DNA of 64,000 nt from Symsagittifera roscoffensis. Taxonomy: Eukaryota; Xenacoelomorpha; Acoela; Convolutidae. Every line of letters begins with the position of its first letter. Positions within the stretch are counted from its first letter, which is position 1. The stretch spans positions 14,306,517 to 14,370,516 of the forward strand of contig NC_087066.1 in assembly GCF_963678635.1 (NCBI RefSeq). The letters are read 5' to 3'. A program made the position numbers and the translations under genes. This document shows, one piece after another, positions 41,500 to 55,471 of this stretch. Under the pieces are notes generated by a model. That model was not told the origin of the DNA, made no database searches, and was given only the letters and a program-made list of their open reading frames with translations.

Positions 41500-42181
41500 G
41501 GTAAACTGCTTTGCAAAGTCAGTCAAGTGATCGGTTTGTTCAAAGTCGTTCAAGCATTCAAGGCTCAAACGAAATTATAGCCTCACAAAATTACTGCCCA
41601 TCATCACGACAACATCTTTTGCTTTTTTTGAAAAGAGAAATTTTTGGCATCAAGTTTACATGAAATTTATATACTTTTGCAAATTTGTTTTTCTGCACTG
41701 TGCAAGAAAAAAATTTCAGCCTAATTGCAAAACACTTTAAAATCTCCTAAGATATCTCCAACACTTTTTTATTTAAGTTTTGCTCATTAAAATAGCACGA
41801 TTAAAAGAATGAAAAACAAAGGTAGTACTCTTGCTTATAACTTTCAACATTTTTTCAGGTGGATAATCTGAATATTCTGTTTTTCAAAACATGACAGAAT
41901 GCACTAAACCTGTGAATATGCCCGTTACAACAGCACATACTTCAAAATCATTCAAACATTTTCTAAGCCTGACAGTACTCTGCTATCTAAAAAGACACTC
42001 AAACTTAATTACACAGTTTCAAGAGGAGGTCAATCGTCTTAAAAATAAGCTCCAATTTTTCAGATAAAAAAGTTTTTTTTTCAAAATTTTACTGAATGTC
42101 AGTCCTCATGAAAAGACTCATAGCTTGGTAATCAAAATCAGGAGGTCTCCTATCAGAGACACATACAATTTATGGAGCTCT

Positions 42182-42227
<46 letters not shown>

Positions 42228-42850
42228 TAATTGCAGTCTTCGAGCTCTCACGAGCCGTTTTCAATGAGACAACAGAAATTTTCGTTGGAGCTAACTGAAG
42301 ACTTGGGCCACTTTCTTTTTGATAAACAGGCCGAATTATATAGGTTGACGTGGAAAGCCAACCTGTGCGCTGCCCAAAACATTAGAAAATTTTGGGAAGT
42401 CACCCCAACCAACCATTAACTTTGGAAAAACTTTGCCAGCTTTCAGTCTGCTTCAAAAAAAGATAAGGCACGGCGAGAAATTACAATCCGGAAAGCTAGT
42501 TTGAGTTTGAATCAACCTCACTGGCTGCTTCTCACAAACCAAACAGAATAGTCAGGTCTTGAGAAATGAAAACCAACTTCGCAAGACTCAAAAGACCCTT
42601 TGTAAAACTATCAGAACAATCGGATCACAGAATCAGGTGGGTCAAGAGGGTTGTTATGAACAACAACAGTATCACTGCTTGAGTATATGTCCATACCTTC
42701 GACTGTATGCCCCGACTGAGTGCAACCAAATTATGTTCTTTAGTTTTTGCATTCTGTTAATAAGACTTCCTATTTTCCAGAAAACTACTTTCCAGTCAAA
42801 ATCTTTCAGTCATTTGAAAGCTTTACGAAGTCAATTATCAACACTTATAT
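41500..42850. repeat. Old duplication, copy A
   Basis: Collinear diverged blocks shared with 44570-46390: GTCAGTCAAG..GGTTTG with CACAAAATTACT..CCCATCA at 41518-41620; CCTCATGAAAAGACT before the CT tract at 42110; TTGCAGTCTTC after it; and GGATCACAGAATCAGG near 42619. The copies are about 3.1-3.5 kb apart. No coding capacity seen, so they may be parts of an unrecognised non-autonomous element. Confidence 0.7.
42185..42220. repeat. (TC)n microsatellite
   Basis: Eighteen uninterrupted TC units in duplication copy A, at the same position as the longer tract in copy B. Confidence 0.95.
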
Positions 42851-43153
42851 GTTATTAATATATAAATTAACTTTTTTCTAAGTTGATAATTGCGCTTAGA
42901 TTTTTAACCAAAAAGGGTTGTATTTCTTTTGTCTATTTTTTGTCGGAACTGGAAAAATTTTTCCGACTGTTGACGGCACTCCATTCGTATTGTGGGTGTT
43001 TTCACGGAACAGGATCCAGCCATTTTGCGTCATCAACAATATAGACTCTCCGTTTTTTTTAGAAAAGTAGATTGGAAACAAGATTGAGAAGCAAAATCAA
43101 TTGATGGCATTTTGAAAATAATTTAGTTTCATTTGCAAAACTCTATACTCAAT

Positions 43154-43556
43154 CAGTAGCGGATTTAGAGAAGATGGCAGGGGGGGGACGCTCCCCTTCA
43201 GGGATTTGACCCCCTGCCGACCTAAAAGGTCCGCCCTTTGTAATATTTTGAGATATTCATTTTGCCCGACGGACCCTAACATTTTTTTGAAGGCGTCTTC
43301 GCGCCAATCTATACTAATTTTGAGGGAGGAGCGCGCGCCGAAAAAAAGCGAGTTTTTGGTCGAAGTTTTCCAAAAAGTGCATAAAAACGCCATTTTTGGC
43401 CTGTTTTTTCACAAATTTGCCTGCGGCGTAGAAAATTTTGTCAAATTAGGCTCTTCATAGTGATTTGGGAGAGCTCAGAAAATCAATTTGGTTGACCTTA
43501 AAAAAAGTTCGACAAAGTTTTCAAAGATTTTTTGAACCCCCCCCCCTCAGCCCCTG
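43154..43556. mobile_element. hAT-like MITE, copy 3, with 8-bp target duplication
   Basis: Starts CAGTAGCGGATTTAG and ends CAGCCCCTG. It is flanked by TACTCAAT (43146-43153) and CACTCAAT (43557-43564). It shares internal blocks with copies 1 and 2. It lies between the two duplication copies. Confidence 0.8.
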
Positions 43557-44569
43557 CACTCAATCATCACATTGATTGTTTTTTGATAGTTTTACCAGTT
43601 GTTTTTGCAATAAAATTTTGATAGCTTCTCGATTTAGCTTTAAAACATAGTATGAAACTCCATAATGCATTACAATAAAGTGCCTTTTATAGTTTTTTCC
43701 CGAAATAAATTTATAGAAAAACCTTTAAAAGTAACCCCTAAACGTTAAGATAGTCTATAAAAAGTTTCTAGATAAATTTACCTGGTCAAAAATTCAAAAG
43801 AAAAATTAGAATTATGAAGGGTATTTACCTTAAGGTTGGAAAAAACATACCATAAATTGAATACTTTTTGGAATTGTAAGAGAAATATACTTGAGCTTTT
43901 TGCAAAAAAAACCATCAAACACTATGGTAAATTAGGCGTTTTTTGCTGTAACGGTTGAAGTATAGTTGTTGCCAAAAATACTAAAGTTAATTTACCATTA
44001 TATTTGAGTAAAAACAAATGATTCAATTCTTATATATAGTTTCATGAAACTGAAAAAAGCTATATCAATTTACTTTGTTTCACAAGAAACTACCTTTGAA
44101 TCAAACTTCAATCAAGAACCTCTGAAGCATATTATCTTTGCCTGGAATAACAAATTTAGTTGGTGGAGAAACTTACTTGTTTGTAAACAACTCTCGTCCC
44201 CCTAGCCAAAGTTTAGTGAAAGGCTGAATTGTTCTGTCACCAATCATGCAGAAGTATACGAGCAATTTATTTAATGATGTCAATCAAATGTAGGATTGAA
44301 ATTTATGAGCTGACCTTTTTCCCAGGTTCTAGTCTTTCAATAAATTTCCATAAAAAAATTGACCTAAAAGATAGTTCTACTTGTTAGTTTTATATTAAGT
44401 TCATTTGAGCAAAACGGTTGAAACGTTCAATTCTGAATGATGAAAAGTTAGATTTGGAATTACCTTAAAATCTTAATCGAAATCAGGGGTAGATTTTAAT
44501 GGGATCCAAAACAAAAAAAAATCAATCGGCTTCTTCAAAATGTACCTTTCTTGAAGTGGGTAGAATAAT

Positions 44570-46390
<1,821 letters not shown>

Positions 46391-46597
46391 GAGAAACTTC
46401 AAACAAATTAAACTGGAATAACTATGTAATTTGACCATGCAAACTTGTATTATTTTCATACATTTTTGACTATCTGGCCGCTTGTAAAGGTTCAAATTTT
46501 GTACTGAAAGTCAGGTCTTCTATGAGAGATACTTAGAATTTTAAACGTTTTCATTTTCTATATCAGTAGTATGCATGACCATTAGGTATAAATCATA

Positions 46598-46639
46598 ATG
46601 GTCACCATGTATTAAATGATCAGCAATGGTCACCATGTA
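46598..46639. repeat. Short repeat ATGGTCACCATGTA (two copies)
   Basis: The 14-base motif, itself containing the palindrome ATGGT-C-ACCAT, occurs at 46598-46611 and 46626-46639, just outside the Polinton. Confidence 0.7.
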
Positions 46640-46677
46640 ATAATCCTAATTGTCACCAATTATAGTTTTATACCTTA

Positions 46678-46732
46678 TAGTCCTCATGTAAAACTTCGGT
46701 ATATTATTGAGTATTCCCACTGAACGTTGTGG
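46678..46732. repeat. Left terminal inverted repeat of Polinton
   Basis: Starts TAGTCCTCATG; a perfect inverted match to 63946-64000, diverging immediately after base 55. Confidence 0.95.
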
Positions 46733-47072
46733 TTACATGTTTGGTGCGGGAAAGGATTTGCCAAATCTTCGTTCTGAAACCAGCTGGAGTGTTTAACTGC
46801 GCTATAGGCTGTTTGCTCAATTCTTCTTAAAACTTTGATTCAAACTCAAATTACATACAAATACATACAAAAGTATGCTAAACACACTATCGCTTAAATG
46901 AAATTGTTTATATCCCAGATTAATTGAGTTCCAAAGCTGAACAAAATCTCGCACTTAAATACACACTAAACACGGAATAGCGGTAGGTCAAATTTTATGT
47001 ACAAACAATTCTCATATTAAATAACTGAAGTTTATTTACTATACAAAAGTTAATCTGGTGTTTTTTTGTGTT

Positions 47073-50000
47073 TTAATCTATTCGTCGATTTTTTGACCGT
47101 GGTTCTTCTACTTCAACTGCTTCATAATCGAAAAACGAATCGTTGAAGAATGACGACTCGTCCTTATCGGAAGTATTGGCCTCCAGATCCGCGATATCCC
47201 CGCTATCAATATCACTGTCGTTGGTTTCTGCTGCCCGAATCAGACCGGGGTCTGGAGTTTGCCAACTGCTATTGACCTGGTCCATCAGTTGTCGATGTCG
47301 AAGCGAGCGATGTGGTTGTGTGTTCTCAACAGCAAAACTATCCTCAGAGTATTCATCATCAATTTCCGGATGGTCCCAATCAACGTTTTGAGTGTTAGCG
47401 AATTCTTCAGACACCCCATCTAGGAAATTGTCACAATCCCACGACACTGGCTGTTGACGATCTTCGAAAAATGGCATCCATTTTTCCAAATCGTCATTGT
47501 CAGTTGGGTCAGAATTAACAGCGGCTGTGTTGTCATCACTATCATCAATGCCAATCACAGTTTGGTCCACGATGTTTTTGTGACAGTAGGGAAGAGTCTG
47601 CTGACCAACATCGAGGATGTAGCGTTTGTCATCAAAAGCTGATAACGATGTTTTCGTCGAAGTCACTGTTTGCAGATTGTGTGACTCAGATGCGATTCGA
47701 CTGTTTTCAGTTTTGAATAACGAGCCAGAGGTCAAGGTGTCTCGATATCGCTGATGACTCAACATCTTCTGAGCAGCTTTGGATACACCTTTCGCCGATA
47801 ATTTTCTGCAGTCTAAAAATTTATTTATATGATTACTAATCAATTTTTTGATGATCACTAATGTGTGGTGGTAAAAAAACCAAATGCGATGTTTTTTTAA
47901 GAGCTACATCATGTTAACTTGAAGGCCAGGTGCAACAAAAAAAATACATGAAGGCAAGGTGTGACCTTAAAAATTAGTCATCATTAAAAAAAAAACAACA
48001 ATCGACCAACACAAAAAAAAAATCCCCGACAAAAAATTTAAAAAAAAAATTTTTGCCGACGAAAAATTTTTTTCAAAAAAAAATTTTCGCCCACAAAAAA
48101 AAAAAAAATCGCCCACAAAAAAAACCAAAAATTTTTTAAAAAATTATTTTTATTCGTCCGAAATTTTTTTTCGAACAAAAAAAAAATTTTTTTTTCCAAA
48201 AAAAAAAAAAAAGTTTCGCCCACAAAAAAAAAACCGCCCACAAAAAAAAAATTCAAAAAAAAATTATACTTTTTCGCCTAAAAAGTTTTTTTCAAATTTC
48301 TTCTTTTTTTTTGATAAAATTACATTTTTTCGCCTACAAATAAAAATTGCCTTCCGAAAAAAAATCACAAAAAAATCCAATTTTTTTGAAATTCGTGCTC
48401 ACAAATAAGGCAAATAGAAATTAATTACCTCTGGACAAAATGGAATAAAGCTTGGGTTTGAGGGATATAAGCTCGGTTATAATGTCTCCTAGAAACTCAT
48501 CCTTGAATTTTAAAACAACCATTTTGTTTTTCGGGTCGTAGAGAGGGTGGTTCTTCGGGTAATTTGACAAGTCAAGTTCATTCAAAATATTCTTTTTTCG
48601 GAAATTTCGTAATATCGTAATGAAATTTATACATGTGAAACTTTGCTAACTCAAGAACACTAGCTCCCACAATTGTTGGGACATCCCAATAAATTTTTGT
48701 TGGATTCGAAGTGAACGCTGCCAAGTTTTCTCCAAAAATTTTGTACGATTTAAATTCGAATGCACTAATTTCTCGCAAAGCGGCATGATAATCTCTAACT
48801 ATTCGAACAAGCATCCGTTTGCGCTTCGACTCGCATGTTTTCCCATAAGCACAATTGTTCAGTAGTTTGTACAAATCCTCCTCAAATTTATTTCTAGCTT
48901 GTTGTCGTTTAGTCGTGTTCAATGTGATGTATGGTTCTAACCATGCTTCTTGTTCAAACTTCAGCACACGGTGCACTTTTTTAACTTTAAGTCCCAACCT
49001 AACAAACAATTGCAATAGTTTGTAATGAATTGTATAGTTTGACTTGTCATGCAGCGTCTGCAGTAACTTTTTGGTCTTTCCAATTGAACGTCTTGCAATG
49101 TCTTGATTTTTCATTTGCTCGAGTAAATTTGTTTGGTAGGGACTCAACCAATCCTGGGGTACACTTTCTTTAGTAGGAACTAAAGGGTAATCTTGATGAT
49201 CCTCATGCAGTTCTTCTGGGTACTCGAGATCAACTTCCAATATAAATCCAATCAAAGAGTCTTCAGTCATGTTGAGGATTTGGTTCACAATCACCTCGTC
49301 TTCTATATGCCCTATTAACTCAAAGTTACGCACCGGTAATTTCTCCGTTTGCATGACGCCGCCATAGAGGTTATTTGCATCGATCATAAACCCGTAGGTG
49401 CTAGGTTGATCTGGGTTGAAGTCGGGGCATTCTTTGTTGTTGGCTTTGAAAAGCGACTATGGAACACGGATGCAGTACCACCTCGCATCATATTCTCGAC
49501 CATTTCGAGATGCCTGCGGTCTGATAAAAGCTGAACATTCGAGTCTTTGCAGATACGTTTGAAGGCGTCTCCAGCTAAGTTTGAAGCACTAAAATGGTGC
49601 GCGCAGTCCAGACCATAAGTTTGGTGACTAATTTGTCGAAATTCTTCAAAGACGCAAGCAAGAAGGAGTGTATAACACTTGAGATACAAGTTGTGATAAT
49701 CCTCCAAGTTTTGACATTTGAACACTCTAAAAACTTTCCTTGCATGTTCCAGATCCGCTTGTGAAAGTGCAACTTTTCCTCCATTCAAAACATCGGACCA
49801 ATTTTGCAAAGGAGGCAATTCTTTTTCTGCAAATTTTTCTCTTTTGGTCATGTACGAATAAGGGTAGAAATCTTTTTGTCGTATCAGACACCGTTGCTCC
49901 TCCGTCTCGTTTGCAAAATACTTGTTCAAAATTGACATTTTTCCGCTGGTAGATTATCAACCAATTTTTGCAGGGAAGAATTCAAAAACTTGCATGAGTC

Positions 50001-51960
50001 AATAAATCTGAGGTATTCAAAAACTTTTTGCTCAGATCCGTTTTTCCTTTTTATAGTTTTAATTAGGACTCCAATGCTTAACGATATATATTTTTCGTCG
50101 GTGCTAGGTATAACACTCATTGTACTTGTTGGCTCGCATTCATGCAATGCGAGACAAATGTGGTGAAGGTCATAGTTCTGGATGTTATATCCAATGACTG
50201 GGGTGAAATTTACAGTTCGTCTTGGGAAATTGCATTTTTCATGTGCCCATCCCAAAAATTTTCCAGAAAAAAGGCAATGGTCAAGACATTTTTCGTGCTC
50301 ATTATTAAAATGTATACAGCAAATCCAACATGTTGATGCGTTTTCTTTGTTCAACGATTCTTGGCTTTCTAGAAATTGAGGAAACCGTCGCTTTTGATCA
50401 TATATCTCTCTCGCTAATTGATGCAACTGATTGAGAAACTTTTTCATGCATTGATCAGAGCTGTCATAGTCAAAGAAGTAGGGCTGTGAATTTCCGTGTT
50501 CAATTACAGCCAATGAATACCCACAAGCTTTGTGTTTTTGTACAACTCGGGTAGATGATCGCGATGGATTATCAGGACAAGAATCTACAGGTTTCAGAAA
50601 TGATTCAAGTTCAAAATAAATCACAAGTGGTACAAATCACAAGGCCTGGAGGTTTTTGAACTCGTATCTGTTGGTACCTTTTTCTGCTGAAGGCATGACT
50701 ATTAGAGCAGGTTCATGATCCTTACAACACTGGATGTGTTGCTCGTGAGTTTCATCACTCCAACTAATGTGAAAGCAGTTTCTACATAAACGTGCAATTG
50801 GGCGATACTTACACCCTTTGATTTCGCAGATGAACTTTAGCAAATCGATTATAAGTACATAGTGATGCTTTGCAGGCTCATACAAGAGAAGCAGGTCCAT
50901 GTCAAATAATTCAGTTTGGGTGCTGTTATCTTGGTTTGGTCGTTTTGTTATATACATAGGCAACAAATCTCCCTTGTGGTACTGGAACACATTTACCCGC
51001 ACGTCGTTAAGTTGTTCAAATTTTCCAATTGAAGCGAAACTCATGGGTGAATCAAAATTACCTTGGGCTTTGTGTGCACTTTCAGCAGTTTATGTAACAG
51101 GTTGTGTCCGCGCAGCTGCTGGGTTCGCTTTTTGTTGATCAGTTAGAAGTAGGTCAACACCATGCTTCAGACTATAAGCAGCGGGAAAGCAAAGTTCGAA
51201 GCAATTATTATCTTCGTGATTTCTAATGTTTATCAAATTCTGGGACATTCGAATTCGAAAAGGCAAGTCAATATAAGATGACCCACGGATTGGTGAAAAC
51301 TTTGCAAGTTTAACAAAAACTTGAATTACGTGTTGCAAAACCCAACCGCTTCCATAAGATGCAAAAGTCTCCAAAACTGCTTGCATTTTTTCGACCATTT
51401 CAAAAAACTCATCATCTTCTAATCCTAAGCTCATCACAGGTTTCATATCAGAGTTTGCATAAATGTCAATCCGCTCGTCGTGCACAGTTTTACTAGAATC
51501 ATTTATTACTTTAGGTTTTACCAAACCTAAATTAGCGCTGAACTGAACTTTTCTAGGTCCTTCTGCAACTCGATCGATTATGAGACTTTGAATTTCATCA
51601 TTTTTCTCTTGCATAAACTGCAAAAGGTCAATCGACTGATTTTCATCCATGGGTTGGTTTCCGCCGATCACATACGTTTCAAGAACACCGAAAAAAGCAG
51701 ACTCACTTTTTTGAAGATCGGTGCCGTTGATTTCGTCTTCATCGACAGCATGCACATCACCGAGAGCAGCATTAGCAGCGGCACTTGTAGTGGCTAAATC
51801 AGCAGAGGCAGCTCTCATAACAGGAAGACCATGGGTTGCTAGTAAATGAGCTGATAAGTTTTTGGGCGAATGAAATCCCAAATGACAATAATCACAAACA
51901 CCTCCAAGTTGACCATGAGTGTGAAGAATTTGTTTTTGTAAAAACGATGAGTCATCAATT
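47073..51960 (-). pseudogene. polB: Polinton protein-primed DNA polymerase B, inactivated
   Basis: Exon 1 runs from about 51960 to 48429, exon 2 from 47812 to 47073, with a 616-base intron (AG/GTAATT donor, TTTTAG acceptor) that preserves frame. The N-terminus has a C2H2 zinc finger (Cys-Asp-Tyr-Cys ... His-x4-His, near 51830-51900). The exonuclease region (Tyr-Phe-Glu-Leu-Glu-Ser; Gly-Tyr-Asn-Ile-Gln-Asn-Tyr-Asp) lies in 50620-49930. Palm motif A (Ile-Asp-Ala-Asn-Asn-Leu-Tyr-Gly) is at 49380 and motif B (Leu-Leu-Asn-Asn-Cys-Ala-Tyr-Gly-Lys) near 48850. The Asp-Thr-Asp motif C expected before Asp-Leu-Ser-Asn-Tyr-Pro (near 48560) is absent; the sequence jumps there, implying deletion of about 35 codons and a frame change. 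Further damage: stops at about 51090 and 50637, one-base changes near 49935 (A run) and 49450. Exon 2 ends with an acidic tail. Confidence 0.88.
47813..48428 (-). other. Putative polB intron with repeated CGCCCACAAAAAA units
   Basis: Bounded by GT (48428) and AG (47813) on the minus strand and in the right phase to join the two polB exons. From 48000 to 48370 the plus strand is almost entirely A/T homopolymer runs punctuated by TCGCCCAC or CGCCTAC, a degenerate local repeat expansion. Confidence 0.65.
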
Positions 51961-52698
51961 AAACAGTTTGATTTTTATTATTTTTCTCAAATACTTAGCA
52001 TGATGATGAATACTTGTATTTTTTTCAATATGATGATTTTTGGAGACAAGAGTATCAATGATCAAATGGTAACTCCAATTTGTAGAAAAAGAAAAAAATT
52101 AATGCTATTTTTTCCTTTTTGTAATTGAAAAATCAAATTTTTAACTAAAAAAACATTTAAAAAATAAATATTTTTATCAAAAAGTTGGTTTTAAACATCT
52201 TTTATACTATTTTTTATAATGTTTAATTTGTATGATAACTATTTGAATAAGCATATGACAACATAAGTTTTCATCCAAAATTATTTTTTTACAGTTTTTT
52301 TTTGACGTTAATTATCTTTTTCAAAAAACGAAATTGATTTTTTTAATCTTGTTTTCTAAAAATTAGCATATATATTGATGCTTTTCAGTTTTTTCTCAAG
52401 ATCACTAATGTAGTTAAGAACTTCAATGTTAATATGTTAAATCCTATTTGCGGAAAAATGAAAATTTTGGGATTTTTTTTTGTTTTTAATTGAAAAAAAA
52501 TAGTCAATTTATTAAAAATAAATAATTTTTTTAACTTCAATTTTTAAAGTCTTTTGAAATAAATTTTTAATCAGAACCCAATCGTGTGATAATTAATGAA
52601 CAAATACAAGATACAAACTCAAACTCAATTTTAAAGTTAAATTATTATACACAATAAATACAAACAAAAATCAATAAAACTCAACCTCAGTTTCAAAG
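51961..52698. other. AT-rich intergenic region of the Polinton
   Basis: No gene seen; strongly A/T-rich. It may contain an upstream polB exon or promoter, but nothing is recognisable. Confidence 0.4.
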
Positions 52699-53335
52699 TT
52701 AGATAAGGTCCAAATACTCCTGCGCTTTCTCTAGTGTTGTTAACTTCCTTTCTTTCTTTGGCGCTAGACAGAGAGAAGGGGTTAAGTTTTCCATGTGGTT
52801 GCTCACAGTAGCCACAGGGGTACGCTTTGGAGTTGAGCAACCCGGTTCGTCAAGCCATGGTGACACTACGGGGGAAGGATCAGCTTTCGGGGTAACTACT
52901 GATGGTGATTCAATCTGTTCCATTCCCCATAAACGATCAAAAAATTCAATTTCTTCAAAGTATTCTAACTGGTTTTCACACATCGGAGTAACATCACAAT
53001 CGTATTTATACAAAAAATTTTTTACTGGTTTTGATAAAGTTGAAATATCAACCTGAAGAGCAAGAGGCTCGTCAGGATCCGTATATTTACCAGAATTTGT
53101 AAGGTAACTCAAATACTTTATATTCAGTTCTTCGTCTTTCTTTGAATTTTTTAAGGAAAGTTTACTGAATAAATGTAAAAAAATTTTGGGAATCATAACG
53201 TGATGAGTACAAGTCCACTCATCAGAATTGAAACTTTTTTCTTTGTTAATTATTGCTACAAAATTACCGTGAACGGTTTCATAAAAAATGGCTCTTTCGT
53301 GATTGGAATATCCGGCAATAATATAACAAGGCATT
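52699..53335 (-). CDS. Polinton protein of unknown function (about 211 aa)
   Basis: ATG at 53335 gives Met-Pro-Cys-Tyr-Ile-Ile-Ala-Gly-Tyr; the open frame extends slightly upstream from a TTG. The N-terminal half (to about residue 125) is a compact mix of hydrophobic and charged residues with several aromatic strands. The C-terminal third is Pro/Ser/Thr-rich, then a basic stretch and a Leu-rich end. No domain recognised. It is divergently placed to the plus-strand gene set starting at 53823 and follows the direction of polB, so it may be an early replication-associated gene. The frame is intact, unlike most neighbours. Confidence 0.65.
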
Positions 53336-53822
53336 TTTGAAGAAAAGTTGGAAGAAAATGACAAACGTAACGCGGAGAGAAATGAAACTGAAATGAATTG
53401 TGAAAACGCCTCAAGAGATTAAAATAGGGATTGGTTCTTCTAAAACTAGAAATTTCAAGACCTCCTATGTAGTTTTTAATCAGTTTAATAAGGGAGGGCG
53501 TGTAAAAAATTTATGTTACCTTGCGTGGTATTCTATGTTTATCTAAATTGCATTCAAACAAAGAGCTTGTATCAAAAATAACGTTTAAACATTGTGACCT
53601 TTAACACCCATTAAAATTCTTATCAGTTTTACATGCACAAAATACTTATCCATCCATTTGAACTAAATTGCAATCCAATATCTTTGCGATATAAAGTACA
53701 TGTGTATATAAATTAAAATAGATACAACGCTTTCTTTTGCAGACATATACAATCAATCGGAACCATTCATTTCTTTCTACTCAGTTTTGAATCAAGTTAC
53801 TTTGAAAATTTTACTCGTTACA
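53336..53822. promoter_or_regulatory. Divergent promoter region between the two Polinton gene arms
   Basis: Separates the minus-strand arm (polB side) from the plus-strand arm (virion genes). A TATA-like TATATAAAT occurs near 53706, about 115 bases before the first plus-strand ATG. A promoter is inferred from position only. Confidence 0.4.
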
Positions 53823-54194
53823 ATGAATAAAACCAAACCAAGCACCACAGCAAATGCAGATAAAGATTTTGGCGATTGCTATTTCGATATTTCGGAAAAC
53901 AGTAAAAGACTAGTGCGTGCTACATTGAAAACATATGACCAAACTGGAACTTATGTATTCCTGAAAGTTTTCAAAAAAGCAACTGAAGGCGCTGAATTTG
54001 AATGTGTACAAAGACTTTCCTCAAGCAGCGAAGAATTTTCAAAATTACTAAAGTCGGGAAAGTCAATCCGAGCGCAAACAAGTGAAATTTCTGATACTGT
54101 TGAAAACAAAGACAAACCACAATCTAACTGTAAACGAGCCAGGAAATCTCAACTTTCCTCAAACACAAACGATTTCAAGCACGACTCGAATTAA
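53823..54194 (+). CDS. Small Polinton protein, possibly PC4-like ssDNA-binding
   Basis: ATG at 53823, 123 aa. Residues about 16-70 read as a beta-rich stretch (Cys-Tyr-Phe-Asp-Ile-Ser..., Val-Arg-Ala-Thr-Leu-Lys-Thr-Tyr, Tyr-Val-Phe-Leu-Lys-Val-Phe) followed by Leu-Ser-Ser-Ser-Ser-Glu-Glu-Phe-x-x-Leu-Leu-Lys. That is the strand pattern plus Leu-Ser-x-x-x-Phe helix seen in the PC4/Sub1 single-stranded DNA-binding fold. This is a resemblance by eye, not a search. The tail is Lys/Ser-rich. First gene of the plus-strand arm; frame intact. Confidence 0.5.
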   Translation: MNKTKPSTTANADKDFGDCYFDISENSKRLVRATLKTYDQTGTYVFLKVFKKATEGAEFECVQRLSSSSEEFSKLLKSGKSIRAQTSEISDTVENKDKPQSNCKRARKSQLSSNTNDFKHDSN

Positions 54195-54208
54195 TTTTCC
54201 TTTACAAA

Positions 54209-54996
54209 ATGGCAGAAGCTATGTTCCAAGTTGTCTTACCTAATTATTTCAAAAAATTTCAACCAAATTTCAAATTTGTTATCACTGAAAAAATTCCTAA
54301 TTTGTCTACTTTTAAAAATTATGCTTTTGGAAGCCACTTCAATCTGAATATTGCCCTTTTTCAGTCGAGAATGAAAAAAAAATTCATTACCATATTTTGA
54401 TTCAAGTAGATTCAGAGGAACAATTAAACCAATTTTTTCCTTCCCAAAAATGTTTCAGTGTTCCTTGTATTTTCACTTGCTTCAAATACTTAGTTTCTCC
54501 TGCTAAAGATGTCAAAGGAAACGGTGAGTTATTTGACAAGCTTAAGCTAGCTCTCACTTATTCAGCACAACCTGTTTCAGCCAATCTCAATTTGTTAGAT
54601 TTCACTGCAATCAAAAAACGTTCACCCAATTTATTGCTTTCTGCAACATCATCTAACAAACAAACTTCACCAAATCAAAACGTTTGCAAGAAATCTCCGG
54701 CCGTTGGGGGACAGAAACGATTTGATAATACAGTTACGCCTGCTGCATCGTCGACGTCAAACAAATCCGTAAGAATTTCGACTTCAGTTTCAAAGAAACA
54801 TACAGAAAGCAGACATGTTCAAACAGATGAGATGAATACAGAAACTTTGAAAAGATTTGAAAGTTTAATTAATGGACCCCATTCTGCCGCTTTTTGCAAA
54901 ATAATGGATATTTTGACAAGTGGATATGGAAAACTTGATGTAGATACTGATGTGCTATTTGTGAAACTTATTGTTGAAGAGAAAGTTAAGTTTTAA
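54209..54996 (+). pseudogene. Polinton protein of unknown function, frameshifted (about 260 aa)
   Basis: ATG at 54209, 14 bases after the previous gene. The first frame runs to about residue 50 (Phe-Lys-Asn-Tyr-Ala-Phe-Gly-Ser-His-Phe), then a one-base change at the T5 run 54357-54361 moves the protein to the frame that continues to 54996 (Ile-His-Tyr-His-Ile-Leu-Ile-Gln-Val). The later half has a Ser/Lys/Thr-rich linker and a short helical C-terminal domain. No family recognised. Confidence 0.6.
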
Positions 54997-55043
54997 TTGA
55001 TACTTTTCATTATTCCCTTTTTCTTATATTGAGTTCAGTAAAC

Positions 55044-55461
55044 ATGATTTCAAATTTCGATTTAAAACTCATCCATGAAACTTTTATAGACTTAAAATTA
55101 CAATATCCAGACAAATCAGTCAGATTTCAGTATTTTTTAGCCACTTGTTTGTATTTGGATGCTGATATTAGTTTGGATTTTGTTTTGAAAAACAGACCAT
55201 ATGGTGGTTTAATTGGAATAGACAATTCGTCGCTCGACAAACACTTGAAACATTTCAAATTTCTTAGAATACAATATTATTCTGCATTATTTTGCATGAC
55301 GCAGCGGGATATTTGCAAGAAAAAAATCATACCGGTCCTGGGTACACATATGTTTTGCCTTGTCCAATAAAAAACTGTTACCTGGGTCACGTGACAGGTA
55401 TTGCGTTTTGCTTATTTCTTAAAGCATTCAAACCAAAGTTATTTCGTTTGTTGGAATGTTG
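55044..55461 (+). pseudogene. Small Polinton protein, frameshifted (about 138 aa)
   Basis: ATG at 55044. The first frame is plausible to about 55335 (Asp-Lys-Ser-Val-Arg-Phe-Gln-Tyr-Phe). It then shifts by one base near 55340 into Gly-Tyr-Thr-Tyr-Val-Leu-Pro-Cys-Pro and ends at TGA 55459-55461. It has a Cys-x4-Cys pair and following His that might bind metal. Function unknown. Confidence 0.5.
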
Positions 55462-55471
55462 AGTGAAAGTC

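Larger units (their letters stand above)
40519..43153. other. Non-coding spacer holding the first copy of an old duplication
   Basis: No supported gene. From about 41500 to 42850 the sequence resembles 44570-46390; see the duplication entries. Confidence 0.5.

Noticed and set aside
48038-48256. Phe-rich ORF
   Set aside because: Translation of homopolymer runs in the putative polB intron.
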